DNA of 64,000 bases, taken from NCBI RefSeq assembly GCF_013410545.1, contig NZ_JACCFV010000001.1, forward strand, positions 3,844,001 to 3,908,000, given 5' to 3'. Shown here one piece after another: positions 25,598-34,736 of this stretch; position 1 is the stretch's first letter, and every line of letters starts with the position of its first letter. Below the pieces are notes generated by a model. The model was not told the DNA's origin and made no database searches. It saw only the letters and a list, made by a program, of their open reading frames with translations. Origin of the DNA: Pseudoclavibacter chungangensis (GTDB taxonomy: Bacteria > Actinomycetota > Actinomycetes > Actinomycetales > Microbacteriaceae). Both the position numbers and the translations under genes were made by a program.

Positions 25598-28500
25598 CGG
25601 CGTCGACGCCGCCAGGTCCGTTCCCGCCGATGCGGGCGACCGGGCGGCGCCGACGCCCGACGGCGCGCCGAGCGGCGCGCTCGCCCGCGTGCGGGCGCTG
25701 CTCTCGGAGCGGCTGCTCGAGGCGGGCCTCGGCCCGGAGGGCGCGCGGACCGTCCTGACGCTCGGGTTCCTCGCCGCGACGAGCGCGATCGCGCTCGTCG
25801 TGCTCGCCGAGTCGATCGCGTGGGGAATCGTCGGTGTCGCGCAGGGCGACGACGTGCGGCGCCCCGTCGCGTGGGGTGCCGCCGCGGCGATCGTGCGCGC
25901 GCTCGCGGGCTGGGCCTCGGGCGTCGTCGCCGATTGCGCCGCGATCGGGGCGAAGACGTACTGGCGCACGTCCCTCGCGACGCGTCTCACGCGTCCGCTG
26001 CCCGCGTCGGGCGCGGGAACGGGCGAGGCCGCGACGCTCGCGGGGCCCGGCCTGGATGCGCTCGACGAGTACTTCACGCGCGTCGTCCCCGCGGCCGTGC
26101 AGGCCGCGGTCGTCCCGGTCGTGCTGGGGCTGCGCATCCTCATGGACGACTGGGTGAGCGCGATCGTTGTCGCGCTCACGATCCCGCTTGTCCCCTTCTT
26201 CATGATCCTCATCGGAAAGCACACGCGGGACCGCGTCGACGAGGTGACCGACGAGCTCGCGCGGCTCGCGGATCACCTCGTCGAACTCGCGCGCGGGTTG
26301 CCCGTGCTCGTGGGGCTCGGGCGCGCGGACGAACAGGCCGCCGCGCTCGACGGCATCCAGCGGCGTCTGCGCCGGCGCACGAACGCGACGCTGCGGCAGG
26401 CGTTCCTCTCGGCCCTCGCGCTCGAACTCATCGCGACGATCTCGGTCGCGGTCGTCGCCGTCTTCCTCGGCGTCCGGCTCGTGAACGGCACCGTCGAGCT
26501 GCAACCGGCGATCGCGGCGCTCGTGCTCGCGCCCGAGTGCTACGCCGCGATCCGTGCCGTGGGCACGGCGTTCCACCAGGCGCAGGACGGCACGTCCGCA
26601 CTGCGGCGCGTGCGCGACGTGCTCGACGCGCCGGACGCGCCCGCGGGGTTCGTGCGAACGGAATCGTCGGACGCCGCGGTGCCCGTTCGCGTCCGCGAAC
26701 TGACGGTGCGTCGTCCGGGGCGCAGCGTCGATGCCGTCCACGGGGCGAGCGTCGACGCGCGACGCGGTGAGATCGTCGCGATCACCGGGCCGAGCGGGGC
26801 CGGGAAGTCGACCGTGCTCGCCGCGATCGCGGAGCTCCTCGGGCCGGACGCACTCGTGCACGGCACGATCGCCGCACCCGCGGCGGACGAGCTCGCCTAC
26901 GCACCGCAGGACCCGACGCCCTTCACCTCGACCCCGCGTGCCGAGTTCGAACTCGCCGCGGGCCGATCCGGCGCGGGCGACGCGGAGCGTGCGTTCGCCG
27001 CGGCCGTGATGCTCGACACACTCGATCTCACGGGCGCGGCCGACCGTGACGCCGCCGAACTCAGCCCCGGTGAACTGCGTCGCGTCGCCGTCGGCCGGGC
27101 ACTCCTCCGCGTCGACGCGGGCGCGCACGTGCTGCTCCTCGACGAGCCGACGGCGCATCTCGACCCCGTCCGGGCCGAGCTCGTGCGGCGGGCGATCGCG
27201 CGGCGCCGCGGCGACGTCGCGACCGTCCTCGTCACGCACGAGCCGGAGACGCTCGCGCTCGCCGACCGTCGCGTCGCCATCGAGGCCGCTGCGGCCGTTC
27301 CGCACGGAACCCACGACGTGTCGCTCGATGAACCGCTCCCCGCGGGACCGCGGACCGTCCTCGGCGTGGCCGCGCGGACCCCGACCGTGCTCGAGGACGC
27401 CACGCGGACAGTGACCGGTCCCGCCACGCCGCACTTCGGCCCCGCAGAGTCCGCGGCGCTCGACACGGCCGTCGTGGACGTCGAGGGCGAGACGTTCGCG
27501 TCGGCGTCCGACGCCGAGGAACGCGACCTCGCGGCGACCGCCGCATCGAGCGCCGTCGGGTCTCCCGCGACGCCCACCGACGGGCCGTCGATCGACACGA
27601 CGTTCGATGGTCGGGCGGCGAACGACGCCCCGACGGGCCCGCGCGCCTCGGCGTTCCGGGCACTCGGGCTCGTGCTCGCGCCGGCCGCGTTCCGGTGGAC
27701 GGGCGCGGGCGTCCTCGGTGCGATCGCGCTCGCGATGTCGCTCGGACTCGCGGCGGTGAGCGGTTGGCTCATCGTGCGGGCGAGCGAGCAGCCCGCGATC
27801 ATGTACCTCCTCGTCGCGATCGTCGGTGTGCGCTTCTTCGGCATCGGCCGCGCGGTCATCCGCTACGTCGAGCGGCTCGCCTCGCACGACGCCGTGCTCC
27901 GCTCGGTCGACGTGCTGCGCATCCGGCTCTGGCGGGCCCTCGCACGCCGAGGTTCGGCCGAGCGGAGCCTGCTCGAACCCGGACGCGCCGTCGGTCTGCT
28001 CGTCACGAGGCTCGGCCAGGTGCGCGACCAGGCCCCGCGCGTCGTCGTCCCGTTCGCTGCCGGTGTGCTCGCGATCGGCGCCGTCGTCGTCGCGATCGCA
28101 CTCGTGACGCCGCCGATCGCGGCACCCCTGTGCGTCGCGCTCGTCGCGACCCTCGTCCTCGCGGTCGTCGTGGCGATCGTGGCCGACCGGGCTGCGAGCT
28201 CGGCACGTGCGGCGCGGCAGCCGCTGCTCACGGCGCGGGCCGCAGCGCTCGCCGCAGCGGGGCCGGTGCTGCGCGCGAACGGCGTCGCCGACCGGGCGAT
28301 CGACGACGTCGTGCGTGTCGACGCGGATCTCGCCTCGGCCCAGCGCCGTGCGGCGTGGGCCGCGGGCGCCGCCGGGGCGGTCGCGGTGGGCGGCACGGGG
28401 GTGCTCGCCGCGCTCACCGCGCTCGCGGCGGCGGGGAACGTGCCCGCGGCGCTCACGGCCGTCGTCGCGCTCCTGCTGCTCGCGTGCGCCGACCCGGTGC

Positions 28501-29342
28501 AGGGCGTCGTCGACGCCGCGCAGCGGGCACCCGCGCTCGTCACCGCCGCGCGCGGTCTCGCGCCGCTCCTCGTGCGCGAACCCCGCACCGCCCGTCGCGT
28601 CCCCGAGCCGGCCCCGACGCCGGGCGACGCGCCTCGCGACGGCCTCGTGCTCGACGCACTCGCCGCCCGCTGGCCCGGGACGAGCCGCGACGTGTTCGCC
28701 GACATCGACGCCGAGGTGCGCCGCGGCGAGTGGCTCGTCGTCGAGGGGCCGTCGGGGTCGGGGAAGTCGACGCTCCTCACGGTGCTCATGGGTGGGCTCG
28801 CGCCGTCCCGCGGCGACGTCGTCCTCGACGGTCTCGATCTGGCCGATGCCGACGACTCGACGTGGCGGACGCGCATCGCGTGGTGCCCGCAGGAGGCCCA
28901 CGTGTTCGACTCGACGCTGCGCGGCAATCTGCTGCTCGCGCGGCCGCGCGACGACGCTCCGAGCGAGGACGAGATGCGGCGCGTGCTCGAGCGGGTCGGG
29001 CTCGGGCCGCTCCTCGAGTCGATGCCCGACGGACTCGACACGAGGGTCGGCGCCGGCGGGCGGGCGCTGAGCGGCGGCGAACGGCAGCGCGTCGCGGTCG
29101 CACGCACGCTGCTCGGCGACGCCGAGGTCCTCCTCCTCGACGAGCCGACGGCGCACCTGGACGCCCCGACGGCCGAGGCGCTGCTCGACGACCTGCGGGC
29201 GGCGACCCGCGACCGCATCGTCGTGCTCGTCACCCACCGGGCGGACGGGCTGCGCCCCGAGGACCACCGGATCCTCCTCGGTGCCGAGCCGGCGGTCGCC
29301 GGCGGGGCGCGCGTCGATCGGGCCGCGTCGGCCGCCGGCTGA
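25590..29342 (+). CDS. cydDC: Fused CydD-CydC heterodimeric ABC exporter
   Basis: A 1250-residue single chain replacing separate CydD and CydC. Half 1: six TM helices (~45-330) and an ATPase with Walker A GPSGAGKST (~400), signature LSPGE (~491) and Walker B VLLLDEPTAHLD (~514). A low-complexity Ala/Thr/Asp linker spans ~560-685. Half 2: six TM helices (~700-960), Walker A GPSGSGKST (~1053), LSGGE (~1160), Walker B (~1181). LSPGE in the first half deviates from consensus, so the two sites are probably asymmetric. CydDC exports cysteine/glutathione and is needed for cytochrome bd assembly. Overlaps cydB by eight bases. Confidence 0.95.
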   Translation: MRDGVDAARSVPADAGDRAAPTPDGAPSGALARVRALLSERLLEAGLGPEGARTVLTLGFLAATSAIALVVLAESIAWGIVGVAQGDDVRRPVAWGAAAAIVRALAGWASGVVADCAAIGAKTYWRTSLATRLTRPLPASGAGTGEAATLAGPGLDALDEYFTRVVPAAVQAAVVPVVLGLRILMDDWVSAIVVALTIPLVPFFMILIGKHTRDRVDEVTDELARLADHLVELARGLPVLVGLGRADEQAAALDGIQRRLRRRTNATLRQAFLSALALELIATISVAVVAVFLGVRLVNGTVELQPAIAALVLAPECYAAIRAVGTAFHQAQDGTSALRRVRDVLDAPDAPAGFVRTESSDAAVPVRVRELTVRRPGRSVDAVHGASVDARRGEIVAITGPSGAGKSTVLAAIAELLGPDALVHGTIAAPAADELAYAPQDPTPFTSTPRAEFELAAGRSGAGDAERAFAAAVMLDTLDLTGAADRDAAELSPGELRRVAVGRALLRVDAGAHVLLLDEPTAHLDPVRAELVRRAIARRRGDVATVLVTHEPETLALADRRVAIEAAAAVPHGTHDVSLDEPLPAGPRTVLGVAARTPTVLEDATRTVTGPATPHFGPAESAALDTAVVDVEGETFASASDAEERDLAATAASSAVGSPATPTDGPSIDTTFDGRAANDAPTGPRASAFRALGLVLAPAAFRWTGAGVLGAIALAMSLGLAAVSGWLIVRASEQPAIMYLLVAIVGVRFFGIGRAVIRYVERLASHDAVLRSVDVLRIRLWRALARRGSAERSLLEPGRAVGLLVTRLGQVRDQAPRVVVPFAAGVLAIGAVVVAIALVTPPIAAPLCVALVATLVLAVVVAIVADRAASSARAARQPLLTARAAALAAAGPVLRANGVADRAIDDVVRVDADLASAQRRAAWAAGAAGAVAVGGTGVLAALTALAAAGNVPAALTAVVALLLLACADPVQGVVDAAQRAPALVTAARGLAPLLVREPRTARRVPEPAPTPGDAPRDGLVLDALAARWPGTSRDVFADIDAEVRRGEWLVVEGPSGSGKSTLLTVLMGGLAPSRGDVVLDGLDLADADDSTWRTRIAWCPQEAHVFDSTLRGNLLLARPRDDAPSEDEMRRVLERVGLGPLLESMPDGLDTRVGAGGRALSGGERQRVAVARTLLGDAEVLLLDEPTAHLDAPTAEALLDDLRAATRDRIVVLVTHRADGLRPEDHRILLGAEPAVAGGARVDRAASAAG

Positions 29343-29441
29343 GCCCGCCGACGGCGCGCACGCGTCCGCCCGGCTCGACGCCGGGACAGGCTCGAGCCGT
29401 TCGGTGGTTCGGGTGCGCCCTGCGTGTGGCACGCTTTCCCC

Positions 29442-30707
29442 GTGCACGTGCGAGTCGGAGTCCGCGTCGGCGCGGGCGCCGGCCTGCTCGCGGCCGCGGC
29501 GATCGCCGTGGGCGTCGGTGCGTGGCCGGCGGGGGAGGTGCTCGCGCTCGGTGAGCGCGTGTGGCCCGTGCTGCTGTTCGCCGTCGCGATGACGGTCGTC
29601 TCGGTGCTCGCGAGCGAGGCGGGCATGTTCGATGCCGCCGCGCGGCTCGCGCGCCGCCTCGCCGGGCCGCGGGCCATCGCGCTGTGGGGTGTCGTGATCG
29701 CCCTGACGATCGCCTGCACCGTGTTCCTCTCGCTCGACACGACCGCCGTGCTGCTCACACCGGTCGCCGTCGCGCTCGCGCGTCGCATCGCGCTCGATCC
29801 GCGCCCGTTCGCGCTCACGGTCGTGTGGCTCGCGAACACCGCGTCGCTCCTCCTGCCGATCTCGAACCTCACGAACCTCCTCGCGTTCGAACGCATGGGC
29901 GTCGCCGGCCCGCTCGGGTTCGCCGCCATCATGTGGCCCGCCTGGCTCGCATGCACGCTCGTGCCGATCGTGTTCGTCGCGGTCCGGTTCCGACGACAGC
30001 TCGTCGGCCGCGGCTCGGCTGCGGCGACGGGCGACGGAGCCGCCTCGCGGGGCGCCACCACGGGGACAAACGGGCACGAGAGGGACGGTCCGGCCTCGGG
30101 CGCGCCGCACGAGGTGGCCGCCCGCAATCGGCCGCATGACCGGGCGCTCCTGCGCCGGGTGTCGATCGTGCTCGTCGTGCTGCTCGCCGCGCTGCTCACG
30201 GGCGTGCGGGTCTGGATCCCCGCGACCGCGGCGGCCCTCGTCCTCCTGTTCGTCGTGGGTCGAGCACGGTCGGGTGTCCTGCGCCTCTCGCTCGTGCCGT
30301 GGCGGATGCTCGTCCTCACCCTCGGCCTGTTCGCCGCGACGGGCGCCCTCGGGTCGATCGTCGTCCACGGCGCTCTCGCGCACCTTCCGGCACTCGGTGA
30401 CACGTTCGGCGGGCTGCTCGCCACGGCCGGTCTCGGCGCCGGCACCGCGAACCTCGCGAACAACCTTCCCGCCTACCTGCTGCTCGAGCCCATCGCGACC
30501 TCGCCCGCACTTCTCGCGGCGCTGCTCGTCGGCGTCGGGGCGGGGCCCCTCATCACACCGTGGGCATCGCTCGCGACGCTCCTGTGGCAGGAGCGGCTCG
30601 TCGCCGACGGCGTGCGCGTCCGCTGGGGCGAGTTCGTGTGGTGCGGCGCGATCATCGCCCCCGCGTGCCTCCTGCTGGGCTGCCTCGGCGTGCTCCTCGT
30701 CACCTGA
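29442..30707 (+). CDS. ArsB/SLC13-like (ion transporter superfamily) permease
   Basis: A protein of ~421 residues with about ten to eleven hydrophobic helices, split by a hydrophilic loop at ~188-225. SLDTTAVLLTPVAVALARR, ISNLTNLLAFERMG, NNLPAYLLLEP and GPLITPWASLATLLW match the inverted-repeat signatures of ArsB/CitM/SLC13 transporters. The substrate could be arsenite, a dicarboxylate or another anion. Start codons GTG at 29424, 29442 and 29448 are all possible. It follows cydDC by 100 bases and may be read through. No arsenate reductase is nearby. Confidence 0.8.
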   Translation: MHVRVGVRVGAGAGLLAAAAIAVGVGAWPAGEVLALGERVWPVLLFAVAMTVVSVLASEAGMFDAAARLARRLAGPRAIALWGVVIALTIACTVFLSLDTTAVLLTPVAVALARRIALDPRPFALTVVWLANTASLLLPISNLTNLLAFERMGVAGPLGFAAIMWPAWLACTLVPIVFVAVRFRRQLVGRGSAAATGDGAASRGATTGTNGHERDGPASGAPHEVAARNRPHDRALLRRVSIVLVVLLAALLTGVRVWIPATAAALVLLFVVGRARSGVLRLSLVPWRMLVLTLGLFAATGALGSIVVHGALAHLPALGDTFGGLLATAGLGAGTANLANNLPAYLLLEPIATSPALLAALLVGVGAGPLITPWASLATLLWQERLVADGVRVRWGEFVWCGAIIAPACLLLGCLGVLLVT

Positions 30708-30810
30708 GCCGATCCCCGGGTGGATAGGGGCCCCGCCCACGCCGCGCAATCGCTGGATTCGGTTCACACCGGATCGTGGGAACGCGAGCCGGGATCCTTA
30801 GGCTGAGCGC

Positions 30811-31836
30811 ATGCTCCTCGAGCTCTCACCCACCGACGTCACGAACATCCGGTTCGTGCTCTCGCCGTGGGAGGAGACGGTCACCGCCGTGCGGGCCATC
30901 GCGAAGCCTCCGGGTCTCCACCGGCCGTGGGCCGAGCGCGCACGGGCGAGGCTGCGCGAGAGCCCGGACGCGGCGCGGCACTGGAATCTGCTGCGCGCCT
31001 TCATCGTGCCGGGCGGCTACATCGCCGACGCACTCATCCCCACCCCGGAGCGCGAGGAGACGATCGAGCAGGCCGCCGAGCGCGTGCGCCGGCAGGATCG
31101 TGCGCTGTGGCGCGAGGATCTTGAGCTCCTGCGGGGATACGCCGATCGACCGGCGACGGCGGCGCAGCTCGACGTGTTCGAGGAGGACGTCGCCGTCGGT
31201 GCCGAGCGTCTCGTCGAGGCCGTCGAGTGGGTGTGGCGGCTCACGGTCGAGCCGCACTGGCATCGCATTCGCGGGCTCGAGGTCGGTGACATCGAGCATC
31301 GGCTCGCGCTCCTGGCACGTGGTGGCGTCGACGAGATGTTGCGCACACTCCACCCGGACGTGCGTCGCGAGACGGGAGGGCTGTGGATCGACAAGAAGGA
31401 CTGCATCCGCTGGGCCGGCAGCGAGGGGATGGGGCTCACGCTCATCCCCTCGGTGTTCGCGTGGCCGGGCACGCTCGTGCTCAATCGGCCGCCGTACGTG
31501 CCGACGCTCGTGTACGCGCCGCGCGGCATCGGCGCGCTCTGGCTCGACGACGAGCCGCAGGACGTCCCGGAGCCGCTCTCCACGCTCATCGGCGGCACGC
31601 GGGCGGCCGTCCTGCGGCAGCTCGACCTGCCGATGACGACGACCCAGATCGCGCGGCACCTGAACATCGCGCGCGCGTCGGCGAGCGATCACCTCAAGGT
31701 GTTGACGTGCTCGGACCTCGTGAGTGCACATCGCCGCGGGCGCGAGGTGTTCTATCGTCGGACGGAGCTCGGCGGCTCGCTCGCGGGGTGTGTCGATCCC
31801 GGGGCCGTTCACGCGCGGGACGAACGCACCGCATAG
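30811..31836 (+). CDS. ArsR-type regulator with N-terminal DUF5937-like domain
   Basis: A 341-residue protein. The N-terminal ~230 residues (LSPTDVTNIRFVLSPWEETV at the start; TLHPDVRRETGGLWI later) match the DUF5937 type of actinobacterial regulators. The C-terminal ~80 residues are a winged HTH (GGTRAAVLRQLDLPMTTTQI ... NIARASASDHLKVLTCSDLV). No cysteine-based metal site is evident, so a metal sensor role is unlikely. Nine bases separate it from the amino-acid permease, suggesting co-transcription. Confidence 0.8.
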   Translation: MLLELSPTDVTNIRFVLSPWEETVTAVRAIAKPPGLHRPWAERARARLRESPDAARHWNLLRAFIVPGGYIADALIPTPEREETIEQAAERVRRQDRALWREDLELLRGYADRPATAAQLDVFEEDVAVGAERLVEAVEWVWRLTVEPHWHRIRGLEVGDIEHRLALLARGGVDEMLRTLHPDVRRETGGLWIDKKDCIRWAGSEGMGLTLIPSVFAWPGTLVLNRPPYVPTLVYAPRGIGALWLDDEPQDVPEPLSTLIGGTRAAVLRQLDLPMTTTQIARHLNIARASASDHLKVLTCSDLVSAHRRGREVFYRRTELGGSLAGCVDPGAVHARDERTA

Positions 31837-31845
31837 CCTCGGCGC

Positions 31846-33123
31846 GTGTCATCGACCTCGAACCCCTCGGCGCCGCTTCGTCGCCGGCTCGGCTTCCGCG
31901 ACGCGACGGCGATCGGCCTCGGCTCGATGCTGGGTGCGGGGGTGTTCGTCGCATTCGCGCCGGCCGCTGCGGCCGCGGGCGCCTGGCTGCTCCTCGGACT
32001 GCTCGTGGCGGCCCTCGTCGCGAGCGCGAACGCGATCTCGACCGCGCAGCTCGCCGCGCGAAACCCGAGATCGGGTGGCGCGTACGTCTTCGGCCGGGAG
32101 CGTCTCGGGCCCTGGCCAGGGTTCGTGGCCGGGTGGGCATTCGTCGCCGGCAAGGTCGCGAGCTGCGCGGCGATGGCGCTCGCGGCCGCGAGCTACCTCG
32201 TCCCCGAATGGCTCGTGAAGCCGCTCGCGACGACGGTCGTGGTGTTGCTCACCGCCGTGAACCTCGCGGGCATCACGCGCACCGCGGCGGTCACGCGCGT
32301 GCTCCTCGGCATCGTGCTCGCGATCCTGGCACTCGTGGTGACCGCGGGGGCGGTGGCGCTCGGTGCGTCCGGGTTCTCGTTCGGCGCGGCCGACGCGCCC
32401 GCGGAGGCGGTGGGTCCATCGGCGGTACTGGGGTCGGCGGGCGTCCTGTTCTTCGCGTTCGCGGGCTATGCGCGCGTCGCGACACTCGGGGAGGAGGTGC
32501 GCGAGCCGGAGCGGACGATTCCGCGGGCGGTCATCGCATCGCTCCTCTCGGCGCTCGTCGTGTACGCCGTCGTGGGTGGCGTCGCGCTCGCGGTGCTCGG
32601 CCCGTCCCGGCTGGCCGGTTCGACCGCCCCATTGGTCGATGTCGTGACCGCGAGTGGCTGGTCGTGGTGCGTCCCACTCGTCCGTGCCGGGGCGGCCGTC
32701 GCGGCCCTCGGGGCACTCCTCGCCCTCATCGCCGGAATCGGTCGGACCGCGTTCGCGATGGCGCGCGAGGGCGACCTGCCCCGATCGCTCGCGGTGGTGC
32801 GCGCCCGCACCGGGGTGCCCCACCGCGCCGAGGTCGCGGCCGGGCTCGGCGTGATCCTGCTCGTCTGGACCGTCGATCTCGGGTTCGCGATCGTCCTGTC
32901 GTCGTTCTCGGTGCTCGTCTACTACCTCGTCGCCGATCTCGCGGCGTTCACGCAACCGTCGCACGAGCGCCTCGCGCCTCGTGTCGTGCAGGTGTTCGGT
33001 GTCGTCGGTTGTGCGGTGCTCGCGGTCACGTTGCCGTGGCAGGCGATCGTGCTCGGCGGTTGTGTGCTCGCCGCAGGCCTGCTCGTTCGGGCGGCGGTAC
33101 TCGTACGTCGCCGCGGCCGGTAG
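31846..33123 (+). CDS. APC-superfamily amino-acid permease
   Basis: A 425-residue protein with about 12 helices. The N-terminal GLGSMLGAGVFVAFAPAAAAAG is the APC TM1 unwound-helix motif, and GAYVFGRERLGPWPGFVAGW follows at TM3. These transporters import amino acids or amines; substrate unknown. GTG 31846 is nine bases after the regulator stop. Ends convergently with the DHA2 exporter, sharing the hairpin at 33128-33158. Confidence 0.85.
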   Translation: MSSTSNPSAPLRRRLGFRDATAIGLGSMLGAGVFVAFAPAAAAAGAWLLLGLLVAALVASANAISTAQLAARNPRSGGAYVFGRERLGPWPGFVAGWAFVAGKVASCAAMALAAASYLVPEWLVKPLATTVVVLLTAVNLAGITRTAAVTRVLLGIVLAILALVVTAGAVALGASGFSFGAADAPAEAVGPSAVLGSAGVLFFAFAGYARVATLGEEVREPERTIPRAVIASLLSALVVYAVVGGVALAVLGPSRLAGSTAPLVDVVTASGWSWCVPLVRAGAAVAALGALLALIAGIGRTAFAMAREGDLPRSLAVVRARTGVPHRAEVAAGLGVILLVWTVDLGFAIVLSSFSVLVYYLVADLAAFTQPSHERLAPRVVQVFGVVGCAVLAVTLPWQAIVLGGCVLAAGLLVRAAVLVRRRGR

Positions 33124-33127
33124 GAGG

Positions 33128-33158
33128 GGGCCGACGTGCCTGGCCGATGCGTCGGCCC
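33128..33158. terminator. Hairpin between convergent APC and DHA2 genes
   Basis: GGGCCGACG at 33128-33136 pairs with CGTCGGCCC at 33150-33158 (nine base pairs, 13-base loop), in the 41-base gap between two convergent stops. No T-tract is present. A second hairpin, GGACGTGCC-GGTC-GGCACGTCC (33188-33209), lies within the last codons of the DHA2 gene. Confidence 0.55.
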
Positions 33159-33164
33159 GACGCG

Positions 33165-34736
33165 TCAGTCCGGCGTGGCGCCCGTTCGGACGTGCCGGTC
33201 GGCACGTCCGCTGGTCGGGAGGTCCTTCGGTCGCTCGAAGAACCACACGACGACGAAGCCAACGAGGATCGCGATCGCGGGCAGCAGCACGGTCTGCGAC
33301 ATGGCGGTCGCGAAACCGTCGACGACCACGGGCGGCAACTGTCCTGTGCCGAGGCCGGAGGTCGAGTCCGCGGCCTGGGGCAGGTTCGCGGTGAGGCGTG
33401 ATTGCATGAGCGCCGCGATCGAGGCCGAGCCGATGACCGAGCCGACGGTGCGCGAGGTGTTATAGATGCTCGCACCCGAGCCCGCGTCGCGGGGTGTGAG
33501 GTTGCGCGTCGCGGTCATCGACAGCGGCGCCCACATGCCCGCGTTGCCGAACCCCATGAGCGCCGACGGCAGGAGGTACATCCAGATCGGCGTGGACGTG
33601 TTCATGAGCGAGGCGTACCAGAACAGCGAGAGCGAGACGAGGAAGAGCCCCGGGATGACGAGGAACCGTGCGTCGACGCGATTCAGCAGGCGGCCCGTGA
33701 ACGGTGCGAGCACGCCGCCGATGACGGCCATCGGCACCATGAGCAGGGCGGACTGCGTCGGCGTGAGCCCGCGGGCGAGCTGTGTGAAGAACATGAGCGG
33801 CAGCGTCATGCCCGTCACGGTGAAGCCGACGAGGGCGATGCCGATGTTGGCGAGCGAGAAGTTGCGGTCGCGGAACAGGCCGAGCGGGACGAGCGGCTCG
33901 GATCGCGTCTTCCACTGTTGCAGCACGAAGAGACCGAGCACGACGATGCCGGCGATGATGAGCCCCCACACCGAGATCGGGCCCCAGATGACGCCCCACG
34001 AGAACTTCTCGGCCTCCTGCAGGCCGAACACGATGCCGAACAGCGCGAGGGCGCTCAGGACGACGCCGAGGTAGTCGAAGCGGTGCGCGTGGGTCTCGAG
34101 CTTCGGAACGTAGATCATCGCGAGCACGAAGCCGATGATGCCGACGGGCACGTTGACGAAGAAGATCCACTCCCAGCCGAGCGCGTCGACGAGCAGGCCA
34201 CCCGCGAGCGGGCCGACGAGGGTCGCGACGCCGGAGGTGGCACCCCACAGGCCCATGGCGGTGCCGCGGGTGCGCGGCGGGAAGGTGCGGGTGATGACGG
34301 CCATCGTCTGCGGGGTCATGAGCGCGGCGCCGAGGCCCTGCACGGCACGTGCCGCGATGAGTTCGCCGAGGCTGCCGGACAGGCCGCACCAGAGGGACGA
34401 GAGCGTGAAGACCGCGAGGCCGATGAGGTAGATCGGCTTCGGTCCGAAGCGGTCGCCGAGGCGGCCCGTGATGAGGAGCGGCACCGCGTAGGCGAGGAGG
34501 TAGGCGCTCGTGACCCACACGACGTTGTCGAGGTTGGTCGTCGCCGGGTCGAGCGCGGCCTTGATGGCGGGGTTCGCGACCGAGACGATCGTCGTGTCGA
34601 CGAGCAGCATGAAGGAGCCGATGACGAGCGCCCAGAGGCCCGGCCAGGGGCTCGGTGTCGGTGGTGTCGGTGTGGCGGCGGCGGACGGCGTGCTCGCTGC
34701 AGGGCGGATCGCGTCGACGGATTCGGAGTCGGTCAT
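33165..34736 (-). CDS. DHA2-type (EmrB/QacA) MFS drug exporter
   Basis: A 523-residue protein with 14 predicted helices. Motif A-like GRLGDRFGPKPIY lies after TM2, and WVTSAYLLAYAVPLLITGRL and LVGPLAGGLLVDALGWEWIF (motif C region) are DHA2 hallmarks. D47 in LVDTTIVSVANPAI is the conserved TM1 acidic residue. It exports multiple drugs against protons. The start overlaps the PadR gene by four bases, so expression is coupled to and presumably repressed by PadR. Confidence 0.92.
   Translation of the reverse strand: MTDSESVDAIRPAASTPSAAATPTPPTPSPWPGLWALVIGSFMLLVDTTIVSVANPAIKAALDPATTNLDNVVWVTSAYLLAYAVPLLITGRLGDRFGPKPIYLIGLAVFTLSSLWCGLSGSLGELIAARAVQGLGAALMTPQTMAVITRTFPPRTRGTAMGLWGATSGVATLVGPLAGGLLVDALGWEWIFFVNVPVGIIGFVLAMIYVPKLETHAHRFDYLGVVLSALALFGIVFGLQEAEKFSWGVIWGPISVWGLIIAGIVVLGLFVLQQWKTRSEPLVPLGLFRDRNFSLANIGIALVGFTVTGMTLPLMFFTQLARGLTPTQSALLMVPMAVIGGVLAPFTGRLLNRVDARFLVIPGLFLVSLSLFWYASLMNTSTPIWMYLLPSALMGFGNAGMWAPLSMTATRNLTPRDAGSGASIYNTSRTVGSVIGSASIAALMQSRLTANLPQAADSTSGLGTGQLPPVVVDGFATAMSQTVLLPAIAILVGFVVVWFFERPKDLPTSGRADRHVRTGATPD

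Noticed and set aside
22799..26224. A 1141-codon minus-strand frame opposite cydA/cydB
   Set aside because: Antisense shadow of strongly supported cyd genes; low-complexity translation.
25455..30767. A 1770-codon open frame on the minus strand opposite cydDC
   Set aside because: Its Arg/Glu/Asp/His-rich composition has no recognisable domain, and it is fully explained as the antisense of cydB-cydDC and the downstream permease in very GC-rich DNA.
30811..31836. Metal-sensing ArsR regulator for the adjacent ArsB-like permease
   Set aside because: The HTH is C-terminal after a DUF5937-like domain and no metal-binding cysteine pair is seen; its closer partner is the amino-acid permease nine bases downstream.
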